Assembly: GCA_943323725.2 (NCBI GenBank)
Contig: CALPIW020000018.1
Coordinates: forward strand, 1-13,301
Source: Polynucleobacter meluiroseus
Lineage (GTDB): Bacteria > Verrucomicrobiota > Verrucomicrobiia > Opitutales > UBA953
Direction: 5' to 3'
Length of the DNA stretch: 13,301 nucleotides
The position numbers were made by a program, and so were the translations under genes. Shown piece by piece: positions 1 through 6,887 of this stretch. Positions within the stretch are counted from its first letter, which is position 1. Every line of letters begins with the position of its first letter. The notes under the pieces were generated by a model. The model ran no database searches, was not told where the DNA came from, and was given only the letters and a program-made list of their open reading frames with translations.

Positions 1-948
1 AGTGGACGATCGACGAAGCCTCGGCCACGGCTGCAGTTCCTGTTCGCCGAGCAATGGAAGGCGCTACGCGAGTACGCGCACGGCAAAGGCGTCCGCTTTT
101 TCGGCGACGAGCCCATCTACGTCTCCGCCGATGGTTGCGACGCGAAGACCCGCCCCGAACTCTTCCAGCTCGACGCGCAGGGCCGGCCGACGGCCGTGGC
201 CGGCGTGCCGCCGGATTACTTCGCCGCGGACGGACAGCTGTGGGGCAATCCGTTGTATGCGTGGGACCGGCATGCCGCCGACGGCTTCGCCTGGTGGCAG
301 GCGCGCGTCCGCCACGACCTCGAACTCTTCGATGCGATCCGCATCGACCACTTCCGCGGCCTGCATGATTACTGGAGCGTCCCCGCCGGCGCGCCCAACG
401 CCCGCGAAGGCAAATGGTGCGACGGCCCCGGACTCGCCTTCACCGATGCGCTCGCCGGCCTGCCGCTCGTCGCCGAAGACCTCGGCCTGCTCTCCCCCGG
501 TGTCGACGTGCTCCGCCAGGCCTCCGGCCTGCCCGGCATGTCGGTGCTGCAATTCGGCTTCGGCGGACCTCCCGAGGGCAATCCGCACTTCCCCGCGAAC
601 ATCACCGCCGACCGCGTCGTCTATACCGGCACGCACGACAACGATACCGTCGTCGGCTGGCACGCGCAGGCTTCCGCCGACGAGCGCGCGCGCGTCGAGG
701 CCGTCTTCGGCGCGATGACCGCGCCGCACGTCACGCTCGCCGAGGCGGCCCTGGCCTCGCCCGGCGTGGCCGCCTTCATCCCCGTCCAGGACCTTCTTGG
801 GCTGGGCGCCGAAGCCCGCTTCAACACCCCGGGTAACCCGCAAGGCAACTGGGGCTGGCGCATGAGCGACCTGCAGCTGACCACGCTGGCGGCGATGGCC
901 GGGGCGTGGCGTCAGCGACTGAAGGCGACCGGCCGGCTCAGCGCGTAA
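1..948 (+). CDS. malQ: 4-alpha-glucanotransferase (amylomaltase), C-terminal part, 5' end cut by window
   Basis: Cytosolic GH77 enzyme that transfers 4-alpha-glucan segments between maltodextrins, for maltose and glycogen metabolism. The frame is open from base 1, leaving 315 residues of a protein usually 500 or more. Conserved family blocks are visible: GDEPIYVSAD, AVAGVPPDYF, GQLWGNPLY and GTHDNDT. The expected catalytic residues are present: nucleophile Asp in IRIDHFRG (about residue 116), acid/base Glu in LVAEDLG (about 159) and the third Asp in THDND (about 213), with spacing close to that known for Thermus MalQ. The first roughly 11 residues do not resemble the family, although the match is good from QFLFAEQW onward, so a frameshift or sequence-edge artefact in the first 35 bases is possible. 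The TAA lies inside the 3' end of the convergent ettA (11 bp overlap). The identification is very secure; only the extreme 5' end is in doubt. Confidence 0.95.
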   Translation, partial: SGRSTKPRPRLQFLFAEQWKALREYAHGKGVRFFGDEPIYVSADGCDAKTRPELFQLDAQGRPTAVAGVPPDYFAADGQLWGNPLYAWDRHAADGFAWWQARVRHDLELFDAIRIDHFRGLHDYWSVPAGAPNAREGKWCDGPGLAFTDALAGLPLVAEDLGLLSPGVDVLRQASGLPGMSVLQFGFGGPPEGNPHFPANITADRVVYTGTHDNDTVVGWHAQASADERARVEAVFGAMTAPHVTLAEAALASPGVAAFIPVQDLLGLGAEARFNTPGNPQGNWGWRMSDLQLTTLAAMAGAWRQRLKATGRLSA

Positions 949-2614
949 GGCGACGGTACTTCGGGCGACGCGGAGTGTCCGATTCGAGGCCGAGACGCTT
1001 GCGCCGGTCTTCGAGGTAATCGCCGTAGTTGCCTTCGTGCCAGACCACCGTGCTGTCGTCTTCGAACGCGAGGATGTGCGTGGCCACGCGGTCGAGGAAC
1101 CAGCGGTCGTGCGTCACGATCACCGCGCAGCCCGCGAAGCCTTCGAGCGCGTCTTCGAGGGCGCGGATCGTGTTCACGTCGAGGTCGTTGGTCGGCTCGT
1201 CGAGCAGGAGGACGTTGGCGCCGGCCTTGATGAGCCGCGCGAGGTGGATGCGGTTGCGTTCGCCGCCCGACATCACGCCGACCTTGCGCTGCTGGACGTC
1301 GCCCGTGAAACCGAAGCGCGCCGCGTAGGCGCGGGCCGGGACCATGATCTTGCCGAGGTGGACCATGTCCTGCCCGTCGGAGATCGCGGACCAGAGCGGC
1401 GCGTCGGCCGGGAGCGAATCGCGGGACTGGTCGACGTAGGCGATCTTCACCGACTCGCCGACCGTGAGCGAACCCTTGTCCGGCTTCTCCTGGCCCGTGA
1501 TCATGCGGAAGAGCGTCGTCTTGCCGGCGCCATTGGGGCCGACCACGCCGACGATGCCGCCGGCGGGCAGCGTGAAATTGACCTCATCCATCAGGATGCG
1601 GTCGCCATAGCCTTTGGACAGGCCGCGGGCCTCGATGACGGCGCCGCCGAGGCGCGGACCGGGCGGGATCCAGATCTCGGCCGCCTTCTCCTGGAGGTTC
1701 TGGTCCTGCGTAAGCATCTGCTCGTAGGCGCGCAGACGGGCCTTGTTCTTGGCCACGCGGGCCTTGGGCGAAGCCGCGGCCCACTCGCGTTCGCGCTCCA
1801 TCGAGCGGGAACGCGCGGCGGACTGCTTCTCCTCCATCTCAAGGCGCTGCTGCTTCTGCTGGAGCCAAGAGGAATAGTTGCCCTTCCACGGGATGCCGCG
1901 GCCGCGGTCGAGCTCGAGAATCCAGCCCGCGACGTTATCGAGGAAGTAGCGGTCGTGCGTGATCGCGATGACCGTGCCCTTATAGCCCTGCAGGTGGCGT
2001 TCGAGCCAGGCGACCGTATCGGCGTCAAGGTGGTTGGTCGGCTCGTCGAGCAGGAGGATGTCCGGCTCCATGAGCAGCAGGCGGCAGAGCGCCACGCGGC
2101 GTTTCTCGCCGCCGGAGAGCGCGGAGACCACCGCGTCGCCAGGCGGGCAACGCAGGGCTTCCATCGCCATCTCGATGCGGGCGTCGAGGTCCCAGCCGCC
2201 GCGCGTGTCGAGGATCGTCTGGATCTCGCCTTGGCGGGCCAGGATGCGTTCCTGCTCCTTCGCGTCATCGGTCTCCGACACCTTCACGAAGGTCTCGTCG
2301 TATTCCTCGAGCAGCGCCTTCATCGGGCCGGCGGCCTGCATCACGCATTCCTGGACCGTGAGATGCTCGTCGAGCCGCGGCTCCTGAGCGAGGTAGCCGA
2401 GCGTGTAGCCCGGGACTTGGCTGATCGCGCCGTCGAATTCCTTGTCCTCGCCGGCCATGATCTTGAGCAGCGTCGACTTACCCGAGCCGTTGAGGCCGAG
2501 GACGCCGATCTTGGCCCCATAGTAGTAGGACAGGGAAATGTCGCGGAAAACGGGTTTCTTTTCGAAGTACTTCGTGACCCCCGTCATCGTGAAGATTACT
2601 TTTTCGTCGGCCAT
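938..2614 (-). CDS. ettA: Energy-dependent translational throttle protein EttA (ABC-F ATPase)
   Basis: ABC-F protein of 558 residues, close to the roughly 555 of E. coli EttA. It has no membrane segments; in E. coli the protein binds the ribosomal E site and gates entry into elongation according to the ATP/ADP ratio. Two ATP-binding cassettes are visible: Walker A GLNGSGKST (40-48), signature LSGGE (166-170) and Walker B LLLDEPTNHLD (187-197); then Walker A GPNGAGKTT (359-367), signature MSGGE (448-452) and Walker B LLLDEPTNDLD. The EttA-specific strings GIPWKGNYSSWLQQK and IPPGPRLG flank the inter-domain linker (about 245-320), which carries the P-site tRNA interaction motif. The C-terminus KYRRLTR matches EttA rather than Uup or YheS. 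Translation starts at ATG 2614 with no Shine-Dalgarno. It is divergent from nusA, and its TGA overlaps malQ. Confidence 0.96.
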   Translation of the reverse strand: MADEKVIFTMTGVTKYFEKKPVFRDISLSYYYGAKIGVLGLNGSGKSTLLKIMAGEDKEFDGAISQVPGYTLGYLAQEPRLDEHLTVQECVMQAAGPMKALLEEYDETFVKVSETDDAKEQERILARQGEIQTILDTRGGWDLDARIEMAMEALRCPPGDAVVSALSGGEKRRVALCRLLLMEPDILLLDEPTNHLDADTVAWLERHLQGYKGTVIAITHDRYFLDNVAGWILELDRGRGIPWKGNYSSWLQQKQQRLEMEEKQSAARSRSMEREREWAAASPKARVAKNKARLRAYEQMLTQDQNLQEKAAEIWIPPGPRLGGAVIEARGLSKGYGDRILMDEVNFTLPAGGIVGVVGPNGAGKTTLFRMITGQEKPDKGSLTVGESVKIAYVDQSRDSLPADAPLWSAISDGQDMVHLGKIMVPARAYAARFGFTGDVQQRKVGVMSGGERNRIHLARLIKAGANVLLLDEPTNDLDVNTIRALEDALEGFAGCAVIVTHDRWFLDRVATHILAFEDDSTVVWHEGNYGDYLEDRRKRLGLESDTPRRPKYRRLTR

Positions 2615-2634
2615 GGGGGAAGGTTCGGAGAAGA

Positions 2635-2697
2635 CCCCCCGGGGGCAAGCGGAACCCTCCGGGCCGGGGGGTCGAGCGCACTTGACATCCCCCCCGG
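2635..2697. repeat. G/C-tract repeats in the ettA-nusA divergent promoter region
   Basis: The octamer CCCCCCGG occurs at 2635-2642 and 2690-2697, and its exact reverse complement CCGGGGGG lies at 2664-2671. The last two form a perfect 8-bp inverted repeat with an 18-nt spacer that contains the TTGACA box. The 2635-2645 copy is itself a C6G5 near-palindrome. These could form a regulator site or hairpin; they could also be random in such GC-rich DNA. The runs of six or seven identical bases are also prone to slippage. Confidence 0.5.
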
Positions 2698-2714
2698 GGT
2701 GCCCAAGGTAGGCT
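2682..2714 (+). promoter_or_regulatory. Candidate promoter of nusA-infB-rbfA
   Basis: A perfect -35 hexamer TTGACA lies at 2682-2687. The best -10-like element is TAGGCT at 2709-2714, 21 bp away, longer than the usual 17. At 17 bp the hexamer is AAGGTA, a poor match. The same TTGAY-N22-TAnGCT geometry appears upstream of the gene at 10197, which raises confidence a little. Transcription would start near 2721, leaving a leader of about 80 nt before nusA. Only the -35 is convincing from sequence alone. Confidence 0.5.
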
Positions 2715-2735
2715 TCAGTTCACCTTCACCGAGGT

Positions 2736-2760
2736 GGGTCCTGCCGGACCCGCTTTTTTT
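2736..2760 (+). terminator. Intrinsic terminator hairpin in the nusA leader
   Basis: A perfect 6-bp stem GGGTCC/GGACCC (2736-2741 and 2746-2751) with loop TGCC is followed by GC and seven consecutive T (2754-2760). It has the form of a + strand factor-independent terminator, yet lies between the candidate promoter and the nusA start only 40 nt downstream. A second small hairpin, CACCT/AGGTG (2721-2725 and 2732-2736), abuts it and shares base 2736. It may act as an attenuator for nusA, or stop antisense transcription arriving through ettA. Confidence 0.7.
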
Positions 2761-2799
2761 GTCCCCAAATCATTTCACCGAAAACCCGCACCCATCACC

Positions 2800-4047
2800 A
2801 TGAGCGTCGATATCAAACCCTTCCTCCAATATCTCGAAAAGGAGAAGAACATCAAAAAAGAAGAGGCCTGCGCCCTTATCGTCGAGGCCATCAAGTCCTC
2901 CGTCGAGAAGTCGGTCATGGCCGGCCAGAACGTCGAGGTGAACGCCGACGCCGTCTCGGGCAAGCTCGACGCCTTCGTCGTCCTCCGCGTGACCGACTCC
3001 GTGTCGGACCCGCTCCAGGAGATCAACCCCGTCGCCGCCTCCCTCATCCAGCCTGACGTCCAGGTCGGCCAGGAAGTCCGCAAGCCGATCAAGGTCGAGG
3101 ACCTCGGCCGCATCGCCGCCAAGACCACCCAGCAGCTGCTCAACCAGCGCTTCCGCAAGATCGAGAAGGACCAGGTCTTCCAGGAGTACAAGGACAAGGT
3201 CGGCGACATCGTCACCGGCACCGTCCGTCGCACCGAGCGCGGCAACGTCGTGATCGAACTCGGCACCGCCGAAGCCGTCCTCACCCACAAGGAACGCTGC
3301 CACGGCGACGAATTCCGCACCGGCGACCGCATCCGCTGCCTCCTCCTCGAGATCCGCGAAGACCCGCAGCGCGGCCGTGAGTTCGTGCTCTCCCGCGCCA
3401 ACCCGGCGTTCGTCCGCCGCCTCCTCGAGCTCGAGGTCGCCGAGATCGCCGACAAGACCGTCACCATCGCCGCCATGGCCCGCGACCCGGGCTACCGCAC
3501 CAAGATCGCCGTCGACTCCCGCGACCCCAAGGTCGACCCCGTCGGCGCGTGCGTCGGCGCCCGCGGCGCCCGCGTCCGTAACATCGTCAAGGAACTCGGC
3601 GGCGAGAAGATCGACATCATCCGCTACCACGCCGAGCCGCTCAAGCTGCTCGAAGAAGCCATCCGCCCGGCCAAGCCGCGCAACGTCCGCATCGACGAAC
3701 GTACCCGCTCCATCTTCTTCGAAGTGGACGAGGACGACATGCGCATCGCCATCGGCAGCAAGGGCCGCAACGCCCGCCTGACCTCCAAGCTCATGGGCTG
3801 GGGCCTCAACATCCAGAAGGCCACCCACGCCGCCGAAAGCTTCGAAGCCAAGGCCGGCGACGCCGCCGTGCGCATCGCGGACCAGCTCGGCCTCCCGGCC
3901 GAACTCATCGCGAAGTTCGTCGGCCTCGGCATCTCCAGCGTCGAAGCCCTCGAAGGCGCGACCGTGGAAGACTTCAAGGAAAGCGGCATCCCGACCGAAG
4001 AGGTCGAAGCCGTCCTCGCCGCCTACGCCAAGGGCCGCCGCGCGTAA
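2800..4047 (+). CDS. nusA: Transcription elongation/termination factor NusA
   Basis: Binds RNA polymerase and nascent RNA, modulating pausing, termination and antitermination. It has 415 residues in family order: N-terminal polymerase-binding domain (about 1-130), S1 domain (about 133-200, beginning GDIVTGTVRRTERGNV), KH1 with the GxxG loop in CVGARGARVRNIVKELGG (about 251-268), KH2 with AIGSKGRNARLTSKLMGW (about 317-334), and one helix-hairpin-helix C-terminal repeat (about 365-412, FVGLGISSVEALEGATVEDF). E. coli NusA (495 aa) has two acidic repeats, so this one is shorter. I chose ATG 2800 because the residue string fits the family start; the in-frame GTG at 2734 would begin inside the leader terminator. 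There is no Shine-Dalgarno. It heads an operon with infB 42 nt downstream; the usual upstream rimP is absent from the window. Confidence 0.96.
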   Translation: MSVDIKPFLQYLEKEKNIKKEEACALIVEAIKSSVEKSVMAGQNVEVNADAVSGKLDAFVVLRVTDSVSDPLQEINPVAASLIQPDVQVGQEVRKPIKVEDLGRIAAKTTQQLLNQRFRKIEKDQVFQEYKDKVGDIVTGTVRRTERGNVVIELGTAEAVLTHKERCHGDEFRTGDRIRCLLLEIREDPQRGREFVLSRANPAFVRRLLELEVAEIADKTVTIAAMARDPGYRTKIAVDSRDPKVDPVGACVGARGARVRNIVKELGGEKIDIIRYHAEPLKLLEEAIRPAKPRNVRIDERTRSIFFEVDEDDMRIAIGSKGRNARLTSKLMGWGLNIQKATHAAESFEAKAGDAAVRIADQLGLPAELIAKFVGLGISSVEALEGATVEDFKESGIPTEEVEAVLAAYAKGRRA

Positions 4048-4089
4048 TCCTGCCGCCGTCCACCCTCCCGACATCCTCCGCCCGCGCAC

Positions 4090-6513
4090 ATGACCGAGAA
4101 GAAGAAATCCGAAGCCAAGAAGCCCGCGACCACGCAGCGTTTCAGCGACGTGGCCAAGGAGCTCGGCATCGAGGTCAAGGCGCTGCTCGCCCTGGTCGAC
4201 CAGTTCGTGGTCGCCCGCCCTGACTTCAAGGACTACGTCTTCACCGACGGCAAGAAGCCCGCGGCCTCGAGCAACTTCGGCAAGATCTACCGCGAGGAGT
4301 TCCTGGCGTTCGCCGCCGACAAGCTCCCGAAGAAGGCCGAGCCGGCCCCGGAACCCGTCCAGCCCGCCGCCGAGGCCCCCAAGGCTCCGGAGCCCGCCAA
4401 GCCGGCCGCGCCCGTCGCCCCGGTCGCCAAGCCCGGCACGCCTCCGCCGGTGAGCCTGCCGCCGCGCCCGACCATCTCGGCCACGCCGCCGCCCGCCGCC
4501 CGCCCGCCGGTCGCGCCCGTCATCCCGCGTCCGACCATCGCGCCCACGCCGTCCAAGGCCGACCTGCCGCCCGTCGTCATCAGCAGCACGCCGCCGGCCA
4601 TCCCGGCGCGTCCGGCCAACGTACCGCCCGTCGTCCGCCCGCCAGTCGCTCCCATCGTCAACCGCCCGGCCGCGACCAGCAGCCAGGCCGCCCCGGGCAG
4701 CAAGGGCGTCATCACCGTCCGCCCGCCGATCGTCGTGCGTGACTTCGCGATCGCGCTCAACCTCAAGCCCTTCCAGGTCATCGGCAACCTGATGGAACTC
4801 AACAAGGTCGTCAGCGTCTCCTCCGTCATCGAGGAAGCCGACGCCCGCAAGGTCGCCGAACGCCACGGTTACACGCTGGAAATCCGCCACCGCGGCGAAG
4901 GCGTGCAGCCCGTCAAGAAGGTCGAGAAGCCTTCCGAGGACGATCCGGCGCTCATGACCCCGCGTCCGCCCGTCGTCTGCGTGCTCGGTCACGTCGACCA
5001 CGGCAAGACCACCCTCCTCGACTTCTTCCGCAAGACCAACGTCGTCTCGGGCGAAGCCGGCGGCATCACCCAGCACATCGGCGCCTACTCCGTCGCCTAC
5101 CAGGGCGAGAAGCCTGAGTACAAGGGCAAGACCGTCACCTTCCTCGACACTCCCGGCCACGCGGCTTTCGCCAAGATGCGCGAACGCGGCGCTTCGGTGA
5201 CCGACGTCGCCGTGCTCGTCGTGGCGGCGGACGACGGCTTCATGCCGCAGACCGAGGAAGCCCTCAAGTTCGCGCAGAAGCACGCCAGCGCCATCGTGGC
5301 CGCGATCAACAAGGTCGACGCCAAGGGCGCGAACCTCGACCGCGTGAAGCAGCAGATGCAGCAGCGCAACATCACCCCGGAAGACTGGGGTGGCGAGACC
5401 ATCACCAGCCCCGTGTCGGCGCTCAAGGGCACCGGCATGACCGAGCTCCTCGAATCCATCCTGCTCCAGGCCGAAGTCCTCGACCTCAAGGCCAACGCGA
5501 AGTGCCCCGCCCAGGGCGTCGTCATCGAATCGCAGATGGAGACCGGCCGCGGCCCGACCGCCACCGTCATCGTGCAGAAAGGCACGCTCAAGCCCGGTGA
5601 CTCGTTCGTCTGCGGCGAGACCTGGTGCAAGGTGCGCGCGCTCATGGATGAGCGCGGCAACCGCATGCCCTCCGCTACTCCCGGCGCTCCGGCGCTCGTG
5701 CTCGGCTGGGACGCCGTCCCGGCTCCCGGCACCAAGTTCAAGACCGTCAAGAACGACCGCGAAGCCCGCGAGATCGCCGAAGAAGCCGCCCTCGCCGCCC
5801 GCAAGGCCGCCGAGGCCGTGCAGCAGGCGCCGAACACCGGGGCCCGCCCTGGCATGTCGGACCTCGAGCGCCTCATGGCCGCCCTCGCCCAGGACAAGGA
5901 GAAGATCCTCCGCGTCCTGCTCAAGGCCGACGTCAACGGCACGCTCGAAGCCCTCGAAGGCTGTCTCCGCGACATCAAGTCGGCCAAGGTCCGCCTCGAA
6001 GTCGTCGGCGGTTCCGTCGGCCCCGTGACCCAGGGCGACGTCGCCCTGGCCGAAGCCTCCAAGGCCCTCATCGTCGCCTTCGACACCAAGCTCGAGAACG
6101 GCGTCCAGCCGCAGCTCAAGCGCACCGGTGTCCGCCTCATCACCCATGACATCATCTACGAGCTGATCACGCTCGTGAAGGACGCCATGACCGAACTCCT
6201 GGACCCCGAGGTCCGCGAGAACAAGCTCGGCGCCGCCGAAGTGCGCGCCGTCTTCCCCCTCGGCAAGGAGCACAAGGTCGCGGGTTGCATGGTCACCGAA
6301 GGCCTCATCCGCCGCGCCGCCAAGGCGCGCGTGGTCCGCGGCGGCAAGATCATCCACAACGGCCCGGTCGAGACGCTGCGCCGCTTCAAGGACGACGCCT
6401 CCGAGGTCAAAGCCGGCTTCGAGTGCGGCATCAAGCTCGGCGGCTACGACGAATACCAGCCCGGCGACATCATCGAAGCCGTCGAGATGGTCCAGACGCG
6501 TCCGAGCCTCTAA
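4090..6513 (+). CDS. infB: Translation initiation factor IF-2
   Basis: GTPase that brings fMet-tRNA to the 30S subunit and promotes subunit joining. It has 807 residues. An N-terminal IF2N-like helix bundle (about 16-40, QRFSDVAKELGIEVKALLAL) is followed by a Pro/Ala/Lys-rich flexible linker (about 80-205) and a second IF2N domain (about 208-265). The G domain shows G1 GHVDHGKT (300-307), G2 GGITQHIGA, G3 DTPGHAAF (353-360), G4 NKVD (407-410) and G5 SALKG (443-447). The remainder matches IF2 domains II to IV, ending with the fMet-tRNA-binding C2 domain (FECGIKLGGYDEYQPGDIIEA). The linker contains imperfect repeats (RPPVAPVIPRPT and RPPVAPIVNRPA) and PPP runs. The start has no Shine-Dalgarno. 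rbfA follows after 5 nt, so the two are surely co-transcribed. Confidence 0.97.
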   Translation: MTEKKKSEAKKPATTQRFSDVAKELGIEVKALLALVDQFVVARPDFKDYVFTDGKKPAASSNFGKIYREEFLAFAADKLPKKAEPAPEPVQPAAEAPKAPEPAKPAAPVAPVAKPGTPPPVSLPPRPTISATPPPAARPPVAPVIPRPTIAPTPSKADLPPVVISSTPPAIPARPANVPPVVRPPVAPIVNRPAATSSQAAPGSKGVITVRPPIVVRDFAIALNLKPFQVIGNLMELNKVVSVSSVIEEADARKVAERHGYTLEIRHRGEGVQPVKKVEKPSEDDPALMTPRPPVVCVLGHVDHGKTTLLDFFRKTNVVSGEAGGITQHIGAYSVAYQGEKPEYKGKTVTFLDTPGHAAFAKMRERGASVTDVAVLVVAADDGFMPQTEEALKFAQKHASAIVAAINKVDAKGANLDRVKQQMQQRNITPEDWGGETITSPVSALKGTGMTELLESILLQAEVLDLKANAKCPAQGVVIESQMETGRGPTATVIVQKGTLKPGDSFVCGETWCKVRALMDERGNRMPSATPGAPALVLGWDAVPAPGTKFKTVKNDREAREIAEEAALAARKAAEAVQQAPNTGARPGMSDLERLMAALAQDKEKILRVLLKADVNGTLEALEGCLRDIKSAKVRLEVVGGSVGPVTQGDVALAEASKALIVAFDTKLENGVQPQLKRTGVRLITHDIIYELITLVKDAMTELLDPEVRENKLGAAEVRAVFPLGKEHKVAGCMVTEGLIRRAAKARVVRGGKIIHNGPVETLRRFKDDASEVKAGFECGIKLGGYDEYQPGDIIEAVEMVQTRPSL

Positions 6514-6518
6514 GTTTC

Positions 6519-6887
6519 ATGTCCCAACGCCAGCTCCGGGTCGCCGAACTCATCCAGCGCGAGGTCTCCTCCGCGCTGCGTCAGTCCTGGCCGACCGAAG
6601 CCGCGCTGATCACGATCACCGTCGCGAGCGTCGCCCCCGACCTCCGCCAGTGCCGCATCGGCTATGCCGTCTCCGGCGACGACGCGGAGCGCAAGAAGGC
6701 CCGCGCCTTCCTGAAGCGCGTGCGCACGGAACTGCGCGCCACCGTCGGCGGTTTCCTGCAGATGAAGCACACGCCGGACATCCTCTTCACCGAGGATGAC
6801 ATCACCGGCGGCGTGGCGCGCGTGCAGGCCCTGCTGGACGACATGGCCCGCAAGGACCGCGCGGCCAATCCGCCCAAGGCCGACTAG
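6519..6887 (+). CDS. rbfA: 30S ribosome-binding factor RbfA
   Basis: Small KH-fold factor of 122 residues that binds immature 30S subunits and aids 16S rRNA 5'-end maturation and cold adaptation. Family features visible are the N-terminal RVAELIQREVSSAL helix, the middle strands around ITVASVAPDLRQCRIGYAV, and the conserved C-terminal block LRATVGGFLQMKHTPDILFTEDD, which corresponds to the usual LR-x-K-P-x-L-x-F-x-x-D pattern. The ATG at 6519 is 5 nt after the infB stop; longer in-frame extension upstream would overlap infB and lacks family resemblance. The start has no Shine-Dalgarno, so translation is probably coupled to infB. Its TAG (6885-6887) interlocks with the TAG of convergent mcsB in one CTAG palindrome. 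The usual downstream truB is not here. Confidence 0.93.
   Translation: MSQRQLRVAELIQREVSSALRQSWPTEAALITITVASVAPDLRQCRIGYAVSGDDAERKKARAFLKRVRTELRATVGGFLQMKHTPDILFTEDDITGGVARVQALLDDMARKDRAANPPKAD

Noticed and set aside
2734..2799. Upstream GTG start for NusA adding 22 residues
   Set aside because: It would start within the terminator hairpin, and the added residues do not resemble NusA; ATG 2800 gives the normal family N-terminus.
1037..2803. Plus-strand open frame of 588 codons opposite ettA
   Set aside because: Mirror image of the EttA coding sequence with no recognisable family; EttA on the minus strand has all ABC-F motifs.
4330..4710. Possible tandem DNA repeat or mobile element in the infB linker
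   Set aside because: The repetition is a loosely repeated Pro/Ala amino-acid pattern typical of IF2 linkers; there are no exact DNA repeats of useful length and no terminal inverted repeats.
2770..6357. Minus-strand open frame of 1195 codons opposite nusA and infB
   Set aside because: Its composition (Asp/Gly/Leu/Val/Arg-rich, low complexity, no domain) is what the strong third-position G/C bias of the real genes produces on the opposite strand; the plus-strand genes are unmistakable.
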